Shown in pieces: positions 1-5,189 of a stretch of 5,206 nt of DNA. Origin of the DNA: Thermoguttaceae bacterium (GTDB lineage Bacteria > Planctomycetota > Planctomycetia > Pirellulales > Thermoguttaceae); the NCBI GenBank assembly GCA_024653385.1, contig JANLFZ010000449.1, positions 1-5,206 on the forward strand, in the 5' to 3' direction. Positions within the stretch are counted from its first letter, which is position 1, and each line of letters begins with the position of its first letter. A program made the position numbers and the translations under genes. The notes under the pieces are model-generated. The model saw nothing but the letters and a program-made list of their open reading frames with translations, was not told the DNA's origin and made no database searches.

Positions 1-161
1 AGCGTGCCGCGCAGGGCGCCGGTGTCGAAGCGGAATTCCTGGCCCGCGGCGGAGAACGCCGGCGAGGCCGTGCCGCCGGCCGGCTCGGCGCCCAAGGCCG
101 CTGCCGAGATCAACACCAACAAGCTCAAGCCCATGCCCCATGCCGTGCCGTGTGGTCGCAT
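1..161 (-). CDS. 5' end of a secreted protein of unknown function (truncated by the window edge)
   Basis: The reverse strand is open from an ATG at 161 to the window edge, giving 53 codons with no stop. The start is well supported: a near-perfect Shine-Dalgarno AAGGAGGA (169-176) lies 7 nt upstream. Residues 1-25 look like a Sec signal peptide, with a short N-region (MRPH), a hydrophobic core (about residues 10-23, LSLLVLISAAAL) and likely cleavage around A22 or A25. The mature start is Ala/Gly/Pro-rich and is followed by EFRFDTGALRGTL, which resembles the opening strands of a secreted beta-rich domain. I have a vague memory of similar FDTG-LRG starts in planctomycete exported proteins but cannot name the family. 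The gene probably has its own promoter in the divergent region to its right. Export is fairly likely; the function is not visible here. Confidence 0.72.
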   Translation of the reverse strand, partial: MRPHGTAWGMGLSLLVLISAAALGAEPAGGTASPAFSAAGQEFRFDTGALRGT

Positions 162-205
162 CGCGATCTCCTCCTTCGGTTCATGACACCGTACGACTGT
201 CGGCT

Positions 206-234
206 AATATCGCTGCGCGGCGCGCGAATTTCAA
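206..234 (-). promoter_or_regulatory. Candidate sigma70-type promoter for the secreted-protein gene
   Basis: On the minus strand TTGAAA (234-229; 5 of 6 to consensus) is separated by 17 nt from GATATT (211-206; 4 of 6). An overlapping TATTAG (209-204) is an alternative -10 with a 19-nt spacer. Transcription would begin near 199, leaving a leader of about 38 nt that contains the strong ribosome-binding site. The AT-rich patch stands out against the GC-rich surroundings. This is a motif match only, and planctomycete promoter consensus is poorly defined. Confidence 0.35.
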
Positions 235-253
235 GCAACCGGTCAAATGCTTC

Positions 254-282
254 TTGTCAAAATGCCCTGCCTTTGCTATGGT
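254..282 (+). promoter_or_regulatory. Candidate extended -10 promoter for the small lysine-rich gene
   Basis: TTGTCA (254-259; 5 of 6 to the -35 consensus) is separated by exactly 17 nt from TATGGT (277-282; 4 of 6). The -10 is preceded by TGC (274-276), which makes an extended -10. The start site would be near 289, giving a leader of about 67 nt. That leader contains a GC-rich hairpin, GCCGCC-CGCGC-GGCGGC (306-322), and the ribosome-binding site. The site lies back to back with the minus-strand candidate promoter at 206-234. Confidence 0.42.
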
Positions 283-355
283 GCTGGCAACTTGGTGTTT
301 CTGATGCCGCCCGCGCGGCGGCGCAACCGACCACTTGCTGTGAAGGAGTGTTGCA

Positions 356-454
356 ATGGCCGAGAAGAAGACCACCACGAAGAAGCCCGCGGCGAAGACC
401 GGCGCGAAGAAGACGTGCGCGCGCAAGGGCTGCGGCAAGAAGGCCAAGGCGTGA
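356..454 (+). CDS. 32-residue lysine-rich basic protein with a Cys-x4-Cys motif
   Basis: This small gene starts at ATG 356, 7 nt after AAGGAG (343-348), and stops at TGA 452-454. The product has 11 lysines and one arginine against a single glutamate (E3), a net charge near +11. It begins MAEKKTTTKKPAAK and ends in a C21-A-R-K-G-C26 motif followed by GKKAKA. All lysines use AAG, consistent with a high-GC coding sequence. Composition resembles the lysine/alanine-rich tails of bacterial histone H1-like and other nucleic-acid-binding proteins, so binding to DNA, RNA or the ribosome is a reasonable guess. The cysteine pair could bind metal or form a disulfide. Promoter-like, ribosome-binding and 3' hairpin signals all agree with the frame. 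I do not recognise a named family. The short length leaves some chance that it is not translated. Confidence 0.68.
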   Translation: MAEKKTTTKKPAAKTGAKKTCARKGCGKKAKA

Positions 455-469
455 GCGACGTTTCGCTCA
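452..469. terminator. Bidirectional hairpin between two convergent stop codons
   Basis: TGAGCGA (452-458), a CGTT loop (459-462) and TCGCTCA (463-469) form a perfect 7-bp stem. The plus-strand small gene stops on the first TGA (452-454). The minus-strand 1137-codon gene stops on the TGA read from 469-467. The hairpin therefore occupies the whole 12-nt gap plus both stop codons and reads the same way from each side. Neither side has a U-tract, so it is not a classic intrinsic terminator. It could still slow polymerase or protect the 3' ends of both messages. Confidence 0.4.
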
Positions 470-3400
470 TTCGGCAACGCCTGCCACCCGGAACCCTACA
501 TTATACACCCCCTGCCACGCCGGGTACGCCCAGCGGGCGGAGGAACGGCAGTGGCGGGGACGATCGCGCCACGAGCCCCCGCGCACGACCTTCTTGCCCT
601 CGGGCGTCGGGGCATCGCGGCCGTCGGCGGCATCATAGGGATAGGACCGGTACGACGTAAGCGTCCATTCCCACACGTTCCCGTGCATGTCGCATAGTCC
701 CCACGGGTTGGGTCGGTAGCGTCCCACCTCGACCGTCACCAGGCCACGGTCGTTGTGCCGGGTGTCGCGGGGGATCCAGTCGTCATAGCGGGTGTACTTC
801 GGCAGGGGTCCGTGGATCGTGTACGGGTCGGTGGCGAAGTCGCGGAGCTTCACGTCGGCCACGTTGGCGAAAGGTGAGAAGTCGGCATCGCGATCGCCGA
901 ACCAGAACGCGGTCTCGGTCCCCGCGCGGCAGGCGTACTCCCACTGGGCCTCGGTGGGCAGCGAACACCGCAAGCCGGTCCGCCGCGACAGCCAGTCGCA
1001 GAAGGCCATTGCCCGCAGCCACGAGACCCGCACCACCGGCTGCTCGGGCCGGCTCAGGTCGAACCCGGTCACGCCGAACTGGTAGCCGTTTTTCGACTCG
1101 AAGCGGCTGTCGTGCAGCGGATCGAATCGAGCGAACTGCCGGTTGGTGACCTCGCACCGGCCGAGCCAGAACGGCCGGTCGATGCGCACGCGCGTGGGCG
1201 GCTGCTCGTCGGGATCGCCCGTCGCGTCGCCCATGACGAACTCGCCCGCGGGGATGAGGACGAGGTCGAGCGTGACGCCGTCGCCGAGGTCGAGGGTTCG
1301 GCGGGCGATCGCAGAAGGATCGGTCGCCACCGGCGGCCTGGCCGCCCTCACCCCCGGCCCCTCTCCCGCTTGCGGGAGAGGGGAGTCTGATCGCTCCCTC
1401 AGCCTCCAATCTCTAATCCCCAATCCCCAATCCCCGCCCTCTCCCGCTTGCGGGAGAGGGGCCGGAACCGACGCCAGGGCCTCGGGGTCTTCATCCACGC
1501 CGGCGTAAAGGCGGCGCAGTTCGCGCCGGCGCTGGCGCTGTGGGCCTGGGTTCCAGCCGACCTCGGTCCAGGTGCCGTGGAAGGGGCAGTTGAGGTCGAT
1601 CCACGTGATCAGCCGGTCCCACGCCTCGGCATCGAGCCGCACGCCGTAGTGTCCCTTGGCGAGCATGCGCACCAACTCGGTCGTGTCGGCGTGGTACTCG
1701 GCCGGCCGAAGCAGGTGGATGTCGCTCTCGATCCCCGGCCGGCGCACATAGCGGCTCAGCTCGAAATAGCCCACCGAAAAGTACCGACCCCCGTAGCGGT
1801 CGCCGCTGCCGGCGATGTACGACTTGTAGTCGCTGGTGAGCACCGTGCCGCGGAGGTCCGGGCTGGCACTCTCGCCCTTGGCGGAAGGCCCGCCGTGGCA
1901 GCTTACGCAATGCCGGTCGAGCACGGGCTGCACCTCGCGTTTGAAACTGAAGTTCCGCGGCGGCCCGCGCCAAGGCTCGATCTCGACCGGCTGGCGACCA
2001 GAGGCCAGGGCCACGAGGTTCGGCGGCGACGAACTCTGCGGCTCGTGGCAACCGACGCACGTGAGCGTCTCGCCGGGCATGCCGACGAACCAGCTCCGCA
2101 TCAACTGAACGGCCTTGCCCTCGGCGTCCAACGGCTGGACCGAGATCGGCGTGTTGGCCGGCACGCGGAACAGGGCCGACCCGTCGGGCTCGACCGGCAC
2201 GGTGCCGAGCACGCGCTTGATATCCCACGGGCCGTCGAGTCCCACGGTGCCCAACAGGCCCCCCATCCCCTGGTAGGCGAAGTGGTACGTGAACAGCCGC
2301 AGCCGCTTCACCACTCCGCGTGGCACGCCGGCCAGGCCCGGGCCGCGGTACACGTCGGCCAGAAAGACGACGGCATCGGTGCGCCGGGGGTCGATCTTGT
2401 CGGGCAGCACCGGCGGTCGAGGCGTCTTGCGCAGGGGGATCGGCTCGAACAGGGCATAGCCTTCGGCGTGACAAAGCGGCACGAGGTTGTCGAACACGTC
2501 GACCAGGTAGATATCCCACGGGGCCTGGGCGTCGAGCTTGCAGGTGGCCAGGAAGTACTTGTCCGACAGCGGATAGGGATGGGCGAACTTGGGCCAACTG
2601 GCCGCCGTCAGTTCGTCGCGCACGAGGGCCTCGACCTTGCGCCCGCGCCCGGGGATCCGCTGGACCGCGCCGGTGGCCTCGCGGCGGCCCCGGCCCGCGT
2701 CGAAAAGCACCAACTCGCCCTCGCGGTGCGATCCGTGGTGCCCCGCAACGATACCTAGAAACATGCCGGGCCGGTCGGGGATCGGCCTGGCCCCAAACAC
2801 GCCATTGGGCCAGTACGAGTTGCTCCCGTAGTACTCGGCCTGACCCGTCCCGTCGGGGTTCATCGAGAACACCCGGCGGGCGTGCGCATGCGGCAGGTCC
2901 GCGTATTCCCAGCGGAGGTACATCACCCGGCCGCTGGGCATCACGACCGGGTTGAAGTCGTGATCCTGCTCGAAACAGAGCTGGCGGATGCCGGTGCCGT
3001 CGGGCTCCATCCGGTACAGCACGGCCACGTCGCTGAAATTGCAGGGCACGCCCTGGAAACACGCGGTGCTGGCAAAGACGATCCGGCCGTCGGGCAGGTA
3101 ACAGCCGTCGTAGTGGTCGACGTCGGGCTGGTCCTCGCGGCTGACCTGGCGTAGGACGCGCGCTCGGCGCGGGTCTCCCGACCCCGCCGAGACAACGGAC
3201 CGAAGGTCTCCCGGCAAAGTCGGCGACCCTCGGCCGCCCGAGGCGGCATGGTCCGAAGACCGTGCCGGAATCTCGGCATCGCCCGACAGCCCCATCTCCC
3301 ACAGGCGCCATCGGCCTTGCCGGTTCTGCTGGGCGAAGAGCAGCCGGTCGGCATCGAAGTCAAGGTCCATGTCGGCCACGCACGCATTGCCCTCGGGCCG

Positions 3401-3880
3401 ATAGAGGGTGGCGAGCTTGCCGTCGGGCGAAACCGGGCTGAGCAGGGCGATTTCGTTATCGAAGGCATTTTTCGGCAGGGCCGAGTTGCCGGCCGAGCTG
3501 CGCGGCAACCCAAGGTCCCAGCCGAACGCCGTGTCGGCCGAGACCGGCTTGCCGTTCTTGAGCGGCCGCCGCTTGATGAGCAAGAGCCCTTTGAAATCCA
3601 AGAGCGGATTGGCCAAGAGCGCCTCGCGGGCCAGCCGGCGCAGGGCTGTTTCGTTCGTCGGGCGATCCTTCTCGATGGCGTCGAGCCGGGCGAGGAAGTC
3701 CTGCCCGCGGGGGTACTTCGGCCCGAACGTCTCGACAAGATCGACGATCGCCAGGCGCAACGACTGGGGCGTGACCAGCGGAACGGACGGCGCCGGTTGG
3801 TCGGCCAGCCCCGTCGCCGCGCCGCCCAGGCCGATCCACGCCAGCGCCCAACCGATCAACAGTCCGCGCAACCGGCCCAT
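467..3880 (-). CDS. Secreted multidomain protein: propeller / HZS-alpha-like domain, two c-haem motifs, SUMF1 (FGE-like) domain
   Basis: The start is ATG 3880, 7 nt after GGAGGG (3893-3888). Domains in order: a signal peptide (1-26); a helical N-terminal part (about 38-105); a TolB/PD40-like beta-propeller (about 145-470), with strand signatures such as SPVSPDGKLATLY, DGCYLPDGRIVFAST and NPVVMPSGRVMYLRW; a segment like the middle domain of hydrazine synthase alpha (about 475-615); haem motifs CVGCH (608-612) and CVSCH (658-662); a cytochrome-like tail to about 775; a repeat-derived linker (about 805-847); and an FGE-sulfatase/SUMF1 domain (about 863-1133) with LIPAGEFVMGD, LPTEAQWEYACRAGTE, MHGNVWEW (1065-1072) and RGGSWRD. 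By analogy with human FGE, the second catalytic cysteine is kept (C1111) but the first is replaced by D1106, so oxidase activity is doubtful. The protein probably acts outside the cytoplasmic membrane, perhaps in redox or binding roles. The substrate is unknown, and hydrazine synthesis should not be inferred. It contains two in-frame repeat insertions and is otherwise intact. Confidence 0.9.
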   Translation of the reverse strand: MGRLRGLLIGWALAWIGLGGAATGLADQPAPSVPLVTPQSLRLAIVDLVETFGPKYPRGQDFLARLDAIEKDRPTNETALRRLAREALLANPLLDFKGLLLIKRRPLKNGKPVSADTAFGWDLGLPRSSAGNSALPKNAFDNEIALLSPVSPDGKLATLYRPEGNACVADMDLDFDADRLLFAQQNRQGRWRLWEMGLSGDAEIPARSSDHAASGGRGSPTLPGDLRSVVSAGSGDPRRARVLRQVSREDQPDVDHYDGCYLPDGRIVFASTACFQGVPCNFSDVAVLYRMEPDGTGIRQLCFEQDHDFNPVVMPSGRVMYLRWEYADLPHAHARRVFSMNPDGTGQAEYYGSNSYWPNGVFGARPIPDRPGMFLGIVAGHHGSHREGELVLFDAGRGRREATGAVQRIPGRGRKVEALVRDELTAASWPKFAHPYPLSDKYFLATCKLDAQAPWDIYLVDVFDNLVPLCHAEGYALFEPIPLRKTPRPPVLPDKIDPRRTDAVVFLADVYRGPGLAGVPRGVVKRLRLFTYHFAYQGMGGLLGTVGLDGPWDIKRVLGTVPVEPDGSALFRVPANTPISVQPLDAEGKAVQLMRSWFVGMPGETLTCVGCHEPQSSSPPNLVALASGRQPVEIEPWRGPPRNFSFKREVQPVLDRHCVSCHGGPSAKGESASPDLRGTVLTSDYKSYIAGSGDRYGGRYFSVGYFELSRYVRRPGIESDIHLLRPAEYHADTTELVRMLAKGHYGVRLDAEAWDRLITWIDLNCPFHGTWTEVGWNPGPQRQRRRELRRLYAGVDEDPEALASVPAPLPQAGEGGDWGLGIRDWRLRERSDSPLPQAGEGPGVRAARPPVATDPSAIARRTLDLGDGVTLDLVLIPAGEFVMGDATGDPDEQPPTRVRIDRPFWLGRCEVTNRQFARFDPLHDSRFESKNGYQFGVTGFDLSRPEQPVVRVSWLRAMAFCDWLSRRTGLRCSLPTEAQWEYACRAGTETAFWFGDRDADFSPFANVADVKLRDFATDPYTIHGPLPKYTRYDDWIPRDTRHNDRGLVTVEVGRYRPNPWGLCDMHGNVWEWTLTSYRSYPYDAADGRDAPTPEGKKVVRGGSWRDRPRHCRSSARWAYPAWQGVYNVGFRVAGVAE
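1343..1386 (+). repeat. Palindromic repeat, copy A (inside the large coding sequence)
   Basis: This 44-bp unit consists of a CGCCCTCACCCCCGG lead (1343-1357), a perfect inverted repeat CCCCTCTCCCGC / GCGGGAGAGGGG (1358-1369 and 1372-1383) around a central TT, and a trailing AGT. It matches the copy at 5146-5189 at 42 of 44 positions. Only the central dinucleotide differs (TT here, AA there). Read on the minus strand it encodes PLPQAGEG (residues 834-841) followed by PGVRA. The form is that of a REP-like, non-autonomous palindromic element, and short repeats of this sequence are familiar to me from many GC-rich genomes. Confidence 0.85.
1408..1435 (+). repeat. Four tandem 7-bp repeats (AATCCCC)
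   Basis: One imperfect unit, AATCTCT (1408-1414), is followed by three perfect AATCCCC units (1415-1421, 1422-1428, 1429-1435). The array fills much of the space between palindromes A and B. On the minus strand it is translated as part of the linker, giving DWGLGIRDW at residues 817-825. A 7-bp period returns to frame only every three units, so changes in copy number would usually break the gene. Confidence 0.85.
1437..1465 (-). repeat. Palindromic repeat, copy B (inverted relative to copy A)
   Basis: CCCTCTCCCGC (1437-1447) and GCGGGAGAGGG (1450-1460) form an 11-bp inverted repeat around TT, followed by GCCGG (1461-1465). Here the CCGG flank lies on the right, whereas in copies A and C it lies on the left, so this copy is in the opposite orientation. 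The CCCTCAC lead beyond the CCGG is missing, making it a shorter copy. Read on the minus strand it again encodes PLPQAGEG (residues 808-815), the same peptide as copy A. Confidence 0.82.
3158..3277. repeat. Probable structured repeat insertion in the propeller domain (edges approximate)
   Basis: The block encodes residues of about 202-241, a Gly/Ser/Arg/Pro-rich stretch (HAASGGRGSP, GDLRSVVSAGSGDPRRAR) between LWEMGLSGD and VLRQVSREDQPDVDHYDG. In the family as I recall it, these two motifs are nearly contiguous. The DNA is unusually rich in symmetry. It has a direct repeat GGTCTCCCG (3172-3180 and 3205-3213) and stems GGGTC-TCCC-GACCC (3171-3184), GACC-GAA-GGTC (3198-3208), GCCGCC-CGA-GGCGGC (3233-3247) and GGTC-CGAA-GACC (3250-3261). 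This fits a palindromic repeat element unrelated to copies A to C. No second copy lies in the window, so the call rests on structure and on the protein break. Confidence 0.5.
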
Positions 3881-3910
3881 GGTCCGGCCCTCCGCACTAC
3901 CGCCGAGGAT

Positions 3911-4549
3911 CTAGCTCAGCCGTCGCCCCAGGTCTTGGACGATGCGCTCGTACCGCCGCCGGACGCGCGCGTCGACTCGGCCGCGAAGCTCTTCCCGTTC
4001 CGACGTCGATTTGCGGCGCAGCAGCCGATAAACGTCGCCCACGTCCTCGGGCCGCCCGGCAAGCAGCTTCAGGGTGATCCACGCAGGCAGGTCGGCGAAC
4101 TCGAGGCCCGCCGCGACTCCCAGCTCGCCGGGCGTCGGAACGGGATGGAGGCTGTCGGGTGCGGGATACGTGCCGGAGACGAGGATGTCTACCGGATACC
4201 CCCCTTCAAGCGCGAGCCGCGTAGGGCCTTCCTGAAGGAACCCTGCCTCGACCGCCTTCTCACAAAATAGGGCAAGCTGAGCCTGGTCGATTACGATGTC
4301 GACGTCTTCCGTCGCGCGGCGCAAGCCGTGAAGACTGCCGGCAATGCCGCCCACCACGACCATCGCGATGCCGTGCTCGATCGAGAGCCTCTTGAGCAGG
4401 CTCAGGGTATGACTGATCGGGCCTTCGTCCACCTGCGTCGCCTCCAGGTCCGCAAACCGCGCGTCCAACGCCCGGGCATGGGCGACGATGGCGGCATCCG
4501 CCGCGTCGGAATTGCGGGGCTGCGCCCCGGCGTCTCGTGGGCAGTCCAT
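3911..4549 (-). CDS. Nucleotidyltransferase-fold protein (AbiEii/MNT-like group)
   Basis: A 212-residue cytoplasmic protein starting at ATG 4549, 5 nt after the GAGGTG ribosome-binding site (4560-4555). Residues 62-90 carry the pol-beta-type signature: VVVGG (64-68), a following HG (74-75), then RRATEDVDIVID with the D82-x-D84 metal-binding pair. D121 in VDILV can be the third acidic residue. The C-terminal half has LPAWITLKLLAGRPEDVGDVYRLL, with K161, R166, D169 and D172, a block typical of AbiEii-like and related predicted nucleotidyltransferases. Members transfer NMP groups to proteins or tRNA, often as toxins of toxin-antitoxin or abortive-infection pairs, while others are uncharacterised housekeeping-type proteins. 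No antitoxin gene adjoins it here, so a toxin role is not supported. It sits 28 nt after tsaE and 30 nt before the large secreted protein, probably co-transcribed with both. The first 45 or so residues look unconserved and contain a GC-rich palindrome. Confidence 0.8.
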   Translation of the reverse strand: MDCPRDAGAQPRNSDAADAAIVAHARALDARFADLEATQVDEGPISHTLSLLKRLSIEHGIAMVVVGGIAGSLHGLRRATEDVDIVIDQAQLALFCEKAVEAGFLQEGPTRLALEGGYPVDILVSGTYPAPDSLHPVPTPGELGVAAGLEFADLPAWITLKLLAGRPEDVGDVYRLLRRKSTSEREELRGRVDARVRRRYERIVQDLGRRLS

Positions 4550-4577
4550 CGGCTCACCTCGCTTCCGCCCGATTACG

Positions 4578-5099
4578 CTATTCTCCCAACGAACGGTTCT
4601 CGGGTCCAGTCGGGGTGGCGGCGCGGGCGCCGAGGTGCTCGGCGAGCCGGCGGACCACCGCGGCGTAACGCTCGCCGCGGGCCGCGATCTCGAAACGGCG
4701 TGACCGCTGGCCGGTGACTTCGATGCGGACGTCGAGGCGTTCGGCAGGCAAACAGTCCGCCACGCGGTCGGCCCATTCGACCAGTGTCAGGCCATTGCTT
4801 TCGAAATACTCCTCCGGCCCGAGGGCCTCGAACTCGTCGTCGTCGCGGATGCGGTAAGCGTCGAAGTGGTAGAGATCGCGGCGGCCGTGGTGCTCGTGGA
4901 TGAGCACGAAGGTGGGGCTGACCACGTCGCGGGGGTCGAGTCCGCAGCCCTCGGCCACGGCCTGAACCAGCCGCGTCTTGCCCGCGCCAAGCGTGCCGCA
5001 CAGCGCGACCACGGTACCGTCGGGCAGCAGCTCGGCCAGCGCGTGGCCCAACGCGGCGGTGCCCGATTCGTCGGAGGCGTGGTAGGTGAACGAGGTCAT
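4578..5099 (-). CDS. tsaE: tRNA threonylcarbamoyladenosine biosynthesis ATPase TsaE
   Basis: TsaE (YjeE) is the P-loop ATPase that works with TsaB and TsaD to place the threonylcarbamoyl group on A37 of ANN-decoding tRNAs (t6A). With ATG 5099 as start the protein has 173 residues, slightly longer than typical (about 150-160). Visible motifs are Walker A GTLGAGKT (35-42), SPTF (61-64) in the switch region, LYHFDAYR (76-83), and the Walker-B-like LVEWADR (106-112). An in-frame GTG at 5120 would add seven residues (MLSLNLT). I prefer the ATG because MTSFTYHASDE matches usual TsaE openings, but neither start has a clear ribosome-binding site. The last 20 residues, beyond RRLAEHLG, look like an unconserved tail. 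It is the first visible gene of a probable three-gene unit. TsaB and TsaD are not in the window. Confidence 0.95.
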   Translation of the reverse strand: MTSFTYHASDESGTAALGHALAELLPDGTVVALCGTLGAGKTRLVQAVAEGCGLDPRDVVSPTFVLIHEHHGRRDLYHFDAYRIRDDDEFEALGPEEYFESNGLTLVEWADRVADCLPAERLDVRIEVTGQRSRRFEIAARGERYAAVVRRLAEHLGARAATPTGPENRSLGE

Positions 5100-5145
5100 G
5101 GTCAAGTTGAGGGACAACACGCGGAGCGTAAGGAGTACCTTGGAA

Positions 5146-5189
5146 CGCCCTCACCCCCGGCCCCTCTCCCGCAAGCGGGAGAGGGGAGT
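5146..5189 (+). repeat. Palindromic repeat, copy C (upstream of tsaE)
   Basis: The full 44-bp unit comprises the CGCCCTCACCCCCGG lead (5146-5160), inverted arms CCCCTCTCCCGC (5161-5172) and GCGGGAGAGGGG (5175-5186) around AA, and a trailing AGT. It is the same as copy A except that the central TT is AA, as if the core had been flipped within fixed flanks. It lies 46 nt upstream of the tsaE ATG and near the window edge, so it may be intergenic or may overlap the end of an unseen gene. A transcript from either strand would fold into a very stable hairpin, but no U-tract follows. The 5100-5145 segment between it and tsaE shows no clear promoter. Confidence 0.85.

Noticed and set aside
1408..1435. 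CRISPR-like or phase-variation repeat array
   Set aside because: Units are 7 bp with no spacers, and only four are present, so it is not CRISPR. Phase variation is possible in principle but nothing else supports it.
1343..1465. A pair of intrinsic terminators or a pseudogene scar in the large gene
   Set aside because: The hairpins lack U-tracts, the reading frame stays open through all of the block, and strong SUMF1 motifs continue in the same frame downstream.
1448..2758. Long plus-strand open frame (436 codons) opposite the large gene
   Set aside because: It is antisense to clear conserved motifs (haem, propeller and SUMF1 segments) and its translation is Arg/His/Ala-rich with no domain signature. 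High GC content makes such shadow frames common.
1491..3311. Minus-strand 606-codon frame overlapping the large gene in another register
   Set aside because: The translation is Arg/Pro/Gly-rich low-complexity sequence, while the competing frame carries signal peptide, CxxCH motifs and SUMF1 motifs. It is a frame shadow.
467..3880. True hydrazine synthase (anammox) gene
   Set aside because: Fusion to a SUMF1 domain, only two CxxCH motifs found, and no neighbouring anammox genes argue against it. The similarity is at domain level only.
3248..4270. Plus-strand 340-codon frame spanning two minus-strand genes
   Set aside because: It crosses the junction of the nucleotidyltransferase and the large protein, has no ribosome-binding site of note and no recognisable motif.
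3911..4549. Toxin-antitoxin module
   Set aside because: The nucleotidyltransferase fold fits a toxin, but neither neighbour resembles an antitoxin (one is TsaE, the other a secreted multidomain protein).
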